Shown here: piece by piece, positions 12,013 to 22,500 of the stretch
Position numbering within the stretch: the first letter of the stretch is position 1
Layout of the letters: each line of letters begins with the position of its first letter
Origin: Amphimedon queenslandica
Lineage: Eukaryota > Porifera > Demospongiae > Haplosclerida > Niphatidae
Direction of reading: 5' to 3'
DNA length: 64,000 bases
NCBI RefSeq assembly: GCF_000090795.2
Contig: NW_003546299.1
Location: 295,446 to 359,445, forward strand
The notes under the pieces: generated by a model
The model's input: only the letters and a program-made list of their open reading frames with translations
Database searches by the model: none
Told to the model about the DNA's origin: nothing
Position numbers and translations under genes: made by a program

Positions 12013-12289
12013 GAAATCACCACTATAGTATTTTATTTTAATCAAATTAAAGATTGCATGCACTGTCAGTCAATTTCTCTAAAATAACTGAAAGGAAGAT
12101 ATTATATTGAAGAGGTGTAAAAGAGCAAACAGCAGTGCAGTTTAAAAATTAAAACGTTTTTTTCTGAAAGAAATGGACATAGCAAACTAATCTAACTTAT
12201 TGAAAAGAGTATTGTTTTTTTTTACAAAAGAAAAGTCCAACTCTCACTTGTCACAATAATGTTGCATAAGAAGAATAGTAGTAGTTATA

Positions 12290-13959
12290 ATAAAGAGAGA
12301 GGAGTAGAGGTGTGGCTAAAATAGGTCATTTGTGCAATTATCATAATAATCACAATCACAGTAACAATAGGACCAATGATCAATCCTGCAATACTGCATC
12401 CAAGTGACAAGTGAGAGTTGACCTGAGCACTGTTCATGTCACCACGAACTTCAGCATCACGAGCCTACAATCATAATTATGGATATTAGAAAAGAATAAT
12501 TTAATTTATTAACACTACAAAGGGAAGCATGCAATGAGTTTACTATGATAGAGAAAATGATGGCTGGAATAGTACACAAGAGTGCAGACCATGACCCAGT
12601 GATAAAGCAAAGAACAGTGACAGTAACAGAAAGAGTCAAATAATGATCACCAACATCATGATGAGTGGCAGAAGTAACAATTGTAGGAGTTGGCTGAGAA
12701 CTGACAACAACAGCACTGTTGTTTTTCTAGAAAATTGAAGGTAATCTTTTATTAAACTTTGCATCAGTTGGTATGTACATATTGACAGTGCATATATGTA
12801 TTCACCTGTTTTTGAGGCTCAGAGATAGGAGTGTATCCATAACCATCCTGAGGTTCATCAGGGAGTGGATCCTTACCTAGAAAAAATATAAAGATAATAT
12901 TGCATATGAGAGTAAAAAAAGAGCAAATGAAAGGAACTAAAATGTGTAGATGTATATAGTCAGTTTGAGTCAGTTGAGTTTGACCACTGACCCACCCCTA
13001 TAACTTCTCTATAATTTATGTTAGCAGCTTGAAACTTGGTATAGTTGTTGCAAAACATGTTCTTCCAAAGTTTGTACAAATTTTAGGGTCCTTGGGTACT
13101 CTGGAAGGTTCTCAAAAGGTTTTTCCGGTCAACATGAAAGGGAGCCACCGTGATGTTTCATGACGTGTAGCTTTGTGAACATCATTTGCATCTCATTACA
13201 TTTATGTTTTTTTTCATGTAATTTGCAGAGTTAGCAGCAACCATAATAGAAAAATAAACAAGCAAGAAGAAAAGAGCATGCTTGACTACACTCATCATGG
13301 ATTCCTGGTTTTCAGCGATTCATTTTTTATTTGTGTGTGGGTGGGAATAGGCTACACTTGACTTTTTGATCATAGACATAAGATAAGAGTAAATAATATT
13401 AGATGAAAATATCCGGTCAAACTCAACTAAAATTGAATTTACTCACTTTTAAAGTTAATTTGTGGAGCAGGTGCATACCCTGTAGATGGTTGTGGCTGGT
13501 AATTCTACGAGTACACAGATATTACATACACATAACAAACCATGCATAAACTACACAGAGTATTGCCTTACTTGGAATGGATAACCTACAAAAGAAACAA
13601 ACCATGATGACTTTGCTAATGAAATGTCTAAACGATACTTGATACTATAAACAATCTATGCTATAGATCATAAAGTGGACAGATTCTCTTCTATTGTTTA
13701 GAATTTGGATCCATAAGAGTCATTTTTGTTTTGCTGTACATAAAGAATCAACAGCATGCATGCTACAAACAAGATCAGAAGCCGCATTTATGTGTAATAC
13801 TACATTTTTGTGGAGATGCAACTGAATTAACATTAATAATAATTTAAATGAACATCAATATTATTGATTTAAGACCAAATTTATGTATATAACATATACA
13901 AACAAGCAAAACAACATTTATAAATACTAAATGCATCAATGTGTCTCACCAGAGTCCAT
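12290..13959 (-). CDS. CD225/dispanin-like protein, type B copy 3, tail frameshifted
   Basis: Start ATG at 13959. Exon 2 encodes GYPFQ (about 13575-13588), exon 3 NYQPQPSTGYAPAPQINFK (about 13447-13507), exon 4 DGYGYTPISEPQKQ (about 12812-12880), exon 5 TM1 YLTLSVTVTVLCFITGSWSA (about 12545-12729). The last exon (to about 12466) has DAEVRGDMNSAQVNSHLS and TM2. Relative to copy 1 the tail has lost 11 nt, shifting the frame so translation stops at SHTSTPLSLL instead of the Tyr-rich end. The former tail codons persist in another frame downstream. Intron 3 carries a ~0.5-kb inverted-repeat insertion. It may still make a two-TM protein without the tail. Confidence 0.7.
12972..13428. mobile_element. 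MITE-like insertion with 14-bp terminal inverted repeats
   Basis: Left end AGTTGAGTTTGACC (12972-12985) and right end GGTCAAACTCAACT (13415-13428) are perfect inverted repeats bounding 457 bp inside an intron of type B copy 3. The paralogues lack this stretch at the same place. There is no coding capacity inside. A target-site duplication could not be fixed with confidence. Confidence 0.65.
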
Positions 13960-14244
13960 GATTTCTAGCTAAACTTGACTTCAGTGGCAAGAATATGATT
14001 CACTTTCTCCAGCAGCTTCTGGCTGAATGTTGTATGGGCCCGCCCTGACTGAGGGATTGGAATTTTATTCTGATTGTGGAACCCATACAAATAATTCTAA
14101 ATTAATTTGTCTATAAAACTATCTATCTAGTGATGAAGGAGTGCCATTCTCATTCCTATACATAAATCAAAAATTCAAAAGTAGTAGATCCAAATTTTCA
14201 CAGTTGTGTTACCCTATGGAAAGAACTTTACATTTAAAATTGCT

Positions 14245-14345
14245 AGGAAGTTGATAATACCAGATTGCTCATAAGGAGGAGGTTTTGCTACAGTATAATA
14301 ATAGATGCAATTAACTGCATTTATACCCTCATTCATATTTAGGGA
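14245..14345 (-). pseudogene. relic of type A exons 1-2, third copy
   Basis: Minus strand shows an acceptor followed by AKPPPYEQSGIINFL (about 14245-14293), and upstream a decayed first exon near 14330 in which the ATG context is altered. No membrane-segment exons follow. It lies downstream of type B copy 4, the same order as the other relics. Confidence 0.65.
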
Positions 14346-14651
14346 ATCACCACTAGTACTGCTATTTTATGGACCTGCACTGTCATAATTTAAATATGTG
14401 TGGAGCAAAAATTTCATAAGGTACAAAAATAGAAATTAATTGCTCAAGATCTAATTACCTTGCAGCATTTTTGTACCTAATCATTTGTATTAAAATTTTT
14501 GATGTGACACACTCTTTTAAAAATGGTCATTGATTTTACAGAGAACAATTGACCTAGCCTAGTATAAAAACTAACAAAATAATATGGTATTTAAAATTTT
14601 TGATTAAAAATTGTAATAGCTAAAATGAATAGAGCATGTACTGGAATCATG

Positions 14652-15690
14652 TTACCATACAATAATTAGAATAATAACAGTCAAAATTAAAATAACACCA
14701 GAGACTAGTCCAACAATATTGCAACCAAGTGCGAGGCAAGAATAAATCTGAACCCAGCGAATGTTCCCACGAGCTTCAGCATGACGAGCCTATGATTGTT
14801 GAGCAATCATATCAATGGATAATAGTTATAATCATCATGATTATTATGTCAATATATCCATTAAGAAAGTGCAACCAACTTACCAAGAGAGAGAAAATGA
14901 AGGCTGGAACAGAAAAGAGGAACACAACAGGCCAGGTACCACAAAAGCAGCTAAGAATAATGCAGATAATAGAAAGTCTCAGATGACTATCATCAAGATC
15001 ACGACTGATGACAGATCTAGTAGCAATTGTAGGAGTTGGCTGAGAAATGACAACAATAGCACTGTTGTTTGTCTAGAAAATTAAAAGCAATCTTTAATTA
15101 AATTTTGTATCAGTTGGTATGTACATATTGACAGTGCATATATGTATTCACCTGTTTTTGAGGCTCAGAGATAGGAGTGTATCCATAACCATCCTGAGGT
15201 TTATCAGGGAGTGGATCCTCATCTAGGAATATTATAAAAATTATATTGTGGAAGAGAGAGAAAGAGGAAGTGTAGAGGTGAGAAACTGAGAATGTACTCA
15301 CTTTTGAAGTTTTGTGGAGCAGGTGCATACCCTGTAGTTGGTGGCTGGTAATTCTATAAGTACAAGAACCACATAACAAACCATACATACACAAAGTATT
15401 GCCTTACTTGGAGTGATTGATCTACAAAAAAAAATTAAAAAGAAACCATGATAACATTTTACTTTGTATAGATAATTGTAATTTGTGTGTAAAATAATAA
15501 TAATAAAGTGGAATAAACATTAGCTACAGATTTTCTTAGAATTTAGAAATTTATTTGTAAACAAAACCAATGAGTTTTTGCTGTACAACTAATCACACTA
15601 AGATTGAGGCACAACTAGGTGAATATCAATACCATTCAATAATTGGCCAAACAACATTACACTGCATCAGTGTGTCTCACCAGAGTCCAT
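14652..15690 (-). CDS. CD225/dispanin-like protein, type B copy 4, divergent and tailless
   Basis: Start ATG at 15690. Exon 1-2 give MDSDQSLQ, exon 3 NYQPPTTGYAPAPQNFK (about 15302-15355), exon 4 DEDPLPDKPQDGYGYTPIS (about 15152-15223). TM1 (about 14883-15073) is diverged: LRLSIICIILSCFCGTWPVV. The last exon (14652 to about 14790) reads ARHAEARGNIRWVQIYSCLA and TM2 (GLVSGVILILTVIILIIVW), then stops. There is no Tyr-rich tail and the conserved GD of the loop is GN. It may be a gene under relaxed constraint or a young pseudogene with an open frame. Confidence 0.65.
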
Positions 15691-15799
15691 GATTTCTTTA
15701 GTTATCAGCTGAACTTGACTTGGCAAGAATATTATGATTCACTAGCTTTCTCAAACAGTTCCTGAATCTAGACAGCTAAATGTTTGTGTGGGCCTTGCC

Positions 15800-16138
15800 G
15801 GAGGCATGGGAATTTTATTTCATTGTAGAATCCATAAAGATGGTTTTAAATTAATAATAGCACTATGCAGGAGCTCTTCAAACTTGTTGTTAATAGAGGA
15901 AATGTAACTTTAAGTGGATTATTAATTGCTGGTTCAAATGAAGGGACTGGGAAGAGAATTGCCATCACAGTGAGAGATATAGTAATAATTACATAATTTT
16001 AAAAAATTTCATCAAAGGAATAAATGGGAAAAACAACATTGTATATAATTAACTAAATGAACAGTACAACTATTTATGAAGAAAACTTGTACATTTTGCA
16101 GTTGCTGTCTTTCATATTAATGTCACAAAAGACAACTC
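15800..16138. other. spacer between type B copy 4 and type C, no gene seen
   Basis: AT-rich sequence between the 5' end of copy 4 and the stop codon of the type C gene. Unlike the other spacers, no type A exon relic was recognised. Confidence 0.5.
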
Positions 16139-17764
16139 TCATTTGTAGCAGTAATAGCGGTAGCTATCATAGGTATAGCTATAATAATAATAGCAATAAG
16201 AATAATATGAAGATGCAGCGGAAGATGCAGCAGAGACTTCGATTGCAATTACAATGATCAGAATCACAATGCCAGCAACATTAGATACAATTCCTCCAAT
16301 ATTGCAACCAAGGGACAGGCGAGAGTTGGTCTGAGCACTGTCCATGTCACCACGAGCCTCAGCATCACGAGCCTACAATTAAAATAGAGCAATAATAATT
16401 ATAAATAGCTTAATTAATAGCTATCAGCATTTCATAAACGTATTCATTATCATAATGTCTTACAGATCAGGGTTTCCCACAAAACATGCTAAACAGCATG
16501 CTTCATGAGTCCACAAGCATTATGATATAGTACATGACTTTTCAGTTTTGTGGCAACTTTAAAAAATTCATTAAAAAAATCCAATTTTGATTGGAATCAG
16601 CTCAAATTTCAAGCATAGCATAAGCATATATGTATCAAAAAAATTATAAAAATTGAAAATTCTCCTTTTTTCAATTTTGGTGAAATTTGGCTTGTGACCC
16701 TGTACTATTATAGTACAGGGACTTTGACCCAATTTCTGAGCAATTTTAAAAATTAATAAATTCAATTTTGATCGTAATCAGCAGCTTCAAATTTCGAACA
16801 TAGCATAAGTACATGTGTATGTTCAGAAAAAAATTATAAAAATGAAGAATTCTTGCCTAGCAATTTTTGACAATACCCTGTACTACAGTGCAGGGTATTT
16901 TGTCAAGTTGAGCAAATTTTAAAAAATCTACTGACAAGAAGTTGAACTCAATGCCAAAAATTCTGTGGGAAACACTGCTATAAATTACTACAAACTAAAG
17001 ATAATAAGCTTACCATGGTAGAGAAAATGATGGCTGGAATAGTACACAAGAGTGCATGCCAGGCCCCACAAATGAAGCAAACAATAGTGAGGACTATAGA
17101 CAGAGTCAAGAAATGATCACCAACAGGACGAATGGTGGTAACTATAGCAGGAGTTGGCTGAGAATTGACCACCACAACATTGTTGCTTGACTAGATAAAG
17201 GAATACAAAGTTGAAAGTGGAAAACGTGCTTAGTACATTAACGTGATGCTAGTTCAAACATTCATGCACTTTGGTTTAAATAATCATAGTCTTGCTAAGA
17301 GATATTGACACAACAACTAACATCAACAAAACAAGTGCCACAAGTTAACACAGCAACTAAAACGGTGCAATTCCCCATAGTTTTGTGCCTGCTTTCAAGT
17401 GATCTGTTGTTGTCGTGTAAACCCAGCCTTAAAAATAATATGTGGTTAGAGTCTACAGTGATGTCACGACTATTATTATTATTATTCACAAGTATTGCAT
17501 GAGAAAGTACAAATATATGAATACAGGATGTTTCCATAACAATTATAGTAAATAATTCAATTTTACATAAATTGGCATCCACAAATTATTATCAGTATTT
17601 GTAACTATGCATGTGTGGGTGGATTACTTGCTGTTGAGGAACAGGGGCAGCAGGAGCATAGCCATAACCAGGCTGTGGCTGGGGAGGAGGCACACTATAA
17701 GGAGGTGGAACCTCATCTAGAAAAAAGAATATACATGTATAGTGATGCAGAAGAGAAGGAAAAG

Positions 17765-17834
<70 letters not shown>

Positions 17835-17844
17835 NNNNNNNNNN

Positions 17845-17908
<64 letters not shown>

Positions 17909-18590
17909 GGGGGGGAAGAATGGAAAGGTAAATTAGAGGTCAGAAGTGTGGGAAGGTGTGGTCACTGAGGTGTTCACTTTTAAAGTTTTGTGGAGCAGGT
18001 GCATATCCCATTGGCGGTGGCGGCTGGTAATTCTATAAGTATAAGCACAACATAAGAATTACACTACAGTATTGCCTTACTTGGGGAGGATAACCTACAA
18101 AAAGAATAAAGAAATGACATTTAAAAAAGAAGCATCTCAATAATATTTTTTCTATTCTGGTCAGAAATTTTATAAAAAATATTGATAGGTGTTTACATAT
18201 ATAGCTTGATAAAACAACGGCTTGTTACAAACAAGATTATTAACAAAAGACAATCTACAAATTTCAAAAGAGGTGAAGGTGGAGTCTAGCACATTTGTAC
18301 TTTTAAGAACTTTTTGTGGTGTGACAATCCTATTCGTTAACACATTATAATTACATATATCATGTATTGTCGAGAAAGTTTATTTTTTAGCATCAAGCAC
18401 ACTATTTAAAATACATCACTACTTTATTTAGAGGCTAGAGCAAGGAGGAATCGTCTTACGCATTCACACTATCCATTGTACAACGGCGATATATAAACAG
18501 AGCATTCGCACATGATAAAAACCAACACAATACATTTCAAATCCGAGCGGGCCACGCTAAAATAAGTCAATGTGTCTCACCAGAGGCCAT
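16139..18590 (-). CDS. CD225/dispanin-like protein, type C
   Basis: Six exons, start ATG at 18590 (10-nt exon, MAS). Exon 2 encodes GYPPQ (about 18083). Exon 3 (about 17982-18035) is NYQPPPPMGYAPAPQNFK. Exon 4 (17628-17716) holds a PPPY motif (DEVPPPYSVPPPQPQPGYGY). TM1 exon (about 17013-17191) is FLTLSIVLTIVCFICGAWHA. The last exon (16139 to about 16371) has DAEARGDMDSAQTNSRLS, TM2 (GGIVSNVAGIVILIIVIAIE) and a Tyr-rich tail ending YDSYRYYCYK. It combines the NYQ..GYAPAPQNFK exon of type B with a PPPY exon like type A, so it may resemble the ancestor of the array. Introns hold an inverted-repeat element (16468-16977) and an (AG)n run with an assembly gap. Confidence 0.85.
16468..16977. mobile_element. 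full-length palindromic MITE (family 'CAGGGTTTCCCACA') in type C intron
   Basis: Left end CAGGGTTTCCCACA and right end TGTGGGAAACACTG are near-perfect inverted repeats 510 bp apart. Inside are two tandem subunits with GGAATCAGCTCAAA, CATAAG.ACAT, near-palindromes CCCTGTACTATTATAGTACAGGG and CCCTGTACTACAGTGCAGGG. It has no ORF of note. Members with the same ends lie at 43682-43939, 45502-46012, 53042-53534 and 55697-55931. Confidence 0.8.
17771..17901. repeat. (AG)n microsatellite with 10-N assembly gap
   Basis: Long GA run interrupted by ten Ns at 17835-17844. It lies in an intron of the type C CD225-like gene. True length is unknown, and apparent Arg-Glu repeat ORFs here are artefacts. Confidence 0.95.
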
Positions 18591-19019
18591 GGTTTCTTGT
18601 TAGTCCTGAGTGAGTGATTAGCTGAACTTAACGGGCCAAGGAGTCAGTCAGTTTTGCGCAACTGCTTTTTTGCTTTCTTCCCCGTTGATGCTGTAATCCT
18701 TTGCGTGGGAGGGTAGAATTTGATTGGTCGATCACTAACCATAGTAACTCATTATTGTAATTCTACTAATTCACCATGATAATTATTTTCTGTGCTCAAT
18801 ACAGCACCCTACACTACAGTCTGGTCATCAAGGGGACTAATCAAAGCATAATAAACCTATCTACTACATACTACATCTATCCAATAACTCTGCGACCAAC
18901 AGTATATAACAAATAAGGGTATTTGTAATGTACTCTTGCAGCGACACATTATAAAATGAGCATAAAACAATTAGAATCATTGGAAAAAAATATAGAAATT
19001 AATTTCTAGAAAATGAAAG

Positions 19020-19238
19020 CTACACTTTAATGCCAACAACATAAACAGTGTCAGGTGGTGGTAAAGAATAATCTGTTATTGGTGATCCATCTGCTGTCTC
19101 AAGCTTTGTAGGCTTGTAATTCTCAGGTGCACCGGGAAGACCTCTGAAAATAAACTCCATCTTACTAATGTTTGCTGACAAAGTAGCAATGACAGAGGTG
19201 TCACCCTCTAGCGTGTAATGGAGCTTTACTTTAGGCAT
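19020..19238 (-). CDS. small conserved-looking protein, unknown
   Basis: A 72-codon frame begins MPKVKLHYTLEGDTSVIATL and ends VYVVGIKV. Composition looks like a real soluble protein with alternating hydrophobics (beta-rich) and no signal peptide or TM. The frame stays open upstream to a good acceptor (polypyrimidine then TTAG at about 19267), so a 5' exon or a spliced 5' UTR is likely, but I could not find a convincing upstream coding exon before the RGS gene start at 19563. I do not recognise the family. It is head to head with the RGS gene. Confidence 0.5.
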   Translation of the reverse strand: MPKVKLHYTLEGDTSVIATLSANISKMEFIFRGLPGAPENYKPTKLETADGSPITDYSLPPPDTVYVVGIKV

Positions 19239-19562
19239 GGATAGGCTACCAGAGTTCTCTGTATTCTAAGAAAAGGAGTGAGTGTAGAGAATCAAATGTA
19301 TAAGAACCTACTTAATAGAGGCTAGAGAGAAGAGAAACAAGAGGAATGGGGCCTGTTGATTTGGATCAAATCAAGTGATCATACTGATCAAATCAAAATC
19401 ACTGAAATCAGACATGAAAGAATGCAGGATATTAAGATCATGTTGAGTTGAGTTATTTTCATTAACGTTAATAAACTAGAGCTAATTTATCATCCATCCT
19501 TTCTCTGCACAATGGTTGATGATTTTAACATGTATTATTTGTTTTAAAGCTTATTTGGCAGC

Positions 19563-22500
19563 ATGAGGGCCGCTTCTTTCAGAGTTTCCGATCGTCGCTC
19601 CACGCTCCCGTCCAGCACGAGCAACAAGGTAATGACTGCTGCCGTCTCTATACCCAAAGTCGTCGATAAATGGGAGTTCAGGCAACTATTGAGTGACCCT
19701 GCAGAGTTTCAGCAGAATGGTCATGATGGGACTGGCAATGACAGCAGGAGCAAAGGGAGTAGTATACCTATTTTTTATCAAAAGGTAAACTCACCCAAGT
19801 GCTAACCACTTCTAATTCTCACATCATTCTGAAATCACCCTCTTTCTCTCTCTCTCCCTTTTCTATCAGATGCAATACATGATTCAGGAGATGCTGCACT
19901 CAGAGACAGGGGTCCCCATTCGTTCCCACAGAAACAAGCTCTTATCGGCTGTCCCAAGTGTCTTTACAGGTACTCAGTCGTAGGTACTCAGTCGTGTGTG
20001 CAATAAAGTGACGCATACCTCCTAAAGTTTATTTGCGTCGAGTTTGTCATGTTTTCCTGGTTTAGGTTCTCCTCTTAATGTACACAAAATTTCATAAGCA
20101 CACAGAGCCATAACTGTAAATAATTGTATGCACAGTCATAGACTCATACACACATGCTTGAACATAGATCATTCCAGTGGCACAATTACCCATACAAAAT
20201 GACATACTTCGAAGTTCGTAGACCCATACCCATTATAGGGGCTAACTACGCGAGACTATACCCATTCATTAGTAGGTTTGGAAACCTATCTCATTATTAT
20301 ATTTGATACCCATACCTAAGCCCCATACATTCTTGAGCTTGGTGCATACTTCAAGTAATTAGAATAGGGTATTTTAATGTACAAATGTACCACCGGGTAT
20401 TCTAATGTATGGGCTTGATAGTACAAATGGGGTATAATGTTATGTCTTTTGCTGTTTTCAGTGTCTGTTGCAGTTGATGATAAGTGTGTCATATAGTATA
20501 TAACATTAATTATGTTATGAGTTTGATTTCCTTGGTATTTCATATAATAAACATGATATGTTTTATATGTAAACTGCTTTGTGAGTGTTCTATAACTGTT
20601 ATATAGTGAGTATTTTCATTTGTAACTCATTACTAAAAGTGTATAAACTTAAGTGTAGAGTATTACTATTGTGTAACTGACCGTAGTATGTACTTCATTT
20701 GACTGGCTTGCTCATAATTGCTCCCAATCTCCTCTTCCTCTTTCGTTCTAATTATTTAATCTTACTCTCTTCCTCTTTTTCACTTTCTTTTCTTGCCGCA
20801 GGTTCTGACATGATTCATTGGACTATGAAGAGATTCACCTGCTCAAAAAGTTAGTGCACCGACTCTGTGTAACTGAGCGTATAATCCTCACTCCTCCTTC
20901 TTCCATCTTTCCTTCTTTCCCTATAGATGAAGCACTTCATTTAACCAACATGCTCTATAATCACGGCTATTTTTATTCAGTCGAGAGACTTGAGCCAGTT
21001 GTTAGAGATGACGGAGAACTCTACAGATTTCAGGTAACTCGTGAATCTATCGCTCTAGTGTCTGTGATGCTTTTATTTTCTTTCTAGACACCTCATCTGT
21101 GGCCTTCTCAAAACTTTGATGATTCAGATTTTGAATATGGTAAGGGTATACATAAGATAAAGGAGAGAGTATAACCCTCTTTGTTACTGTAGCTGTTTAT
21201 TTGGTAAAACAGATCAAAAGGAGCAAGACCAGATTACGACTTGCCGACCATGAACTAGTAAGACTAAACTCTCTCTCTCTCCTCTCAGTAGATAACCCTT
21301 ATATAGCTATATTAAATCGTACTATAATGATTAATAATTTTGCTAATTCACTAATAATATTACTACATACTGTGAGGCAGATCAATTTAATAAATAAGTT
21401 AATTACTGTGTAACAGCAAAGTAACTGTTGAATAGTAATTGTACACTGTGCAGATAGGATTACCAGTTACTACATACTTCTTGTATGAATCATTGAATGG
21501 TATATTGAATGTGTCTACTTCTTTGTAGGAAAACCTTCGTGACATTAGAAAGAAGCTGATACTTCAGTGGGACTATGTGAATGATAGAGCAAGCGATGAA
21601 GCGAGGTACAATAAGATCTCATTGATCGCATGCTCAATAATTTGATTCATCTGATTTTGTTTATAGAATATTAAAAGAACAAAAGAAAATTGCCAGAAGT
21701 CTAATGGAGAACCAAGAGAGAGCTTTCTGGAGATTAAGACGACCGCCAGTCAGTTTCATTAATATACCAGTTGTGTACTTTATCACCTCTCCTCCTTCCT
21801 CTTTCACTACTCCCCCTCCTCCTCTCTCTCTCTCTCTCTTTGTAGCCTGGAGGAAAGGGAGTAACTGACTGTCTTCTCTCGAGATTTTGTATGACACAAA
21901 CAGGAACCAATAACCAAGTAATGAAGCACATCTGTACTGTACATAATATCACATAAAGACACAGCATAGAAAATAGTTATACTTTGACAGTAATTATATA
22001 CACACACCCATGTTGTTTATAACATTGAATACAACATCACTATCTGTTGGGTGTGTAGTGTATAATACAGTTTTGACATCACACCCAACTCTGAGCTTAT
22101 CTCATCTCCTAATGACTATCCAACACTGCATTCCTGTTTCCTGTTATGATTTATCCCCACTAAACACTAGCTGTCTGGAACCATACATATTCCCAAGGAA
22201 TTCATTTTACTATCTAATGTCCAGGTGCCTCTGACAGAGGATGCCCTAAGAGAGGAGATCAGTGTATTGAAAGAGATGAAAGAGCTAAAGAGGATGAAGC
22301 TATCAACATCACTTGAAGGGTAAGGAGAGCTAATTAATGGCTTCATGAATATGGGCACACACACACAAAACAATGCATTCAAAACAATTATAATGTACAA
22401 CGTGCATTGTGACTGGTTGATCATCCATGCAGTAAGTAAGAATGTAGTGTCTAATCCCAATACAGTGTCTAATCCCAATACATTGTCAGCAGTCTGTTTG

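Noticed and set aside
17615-17968. ORF rich in Arg-Glu repeats across the N gap
   Set aside because: It is translation of an (AG)n microsatellite with an assembly gap, inside an intron of the type C CD225-like gene.
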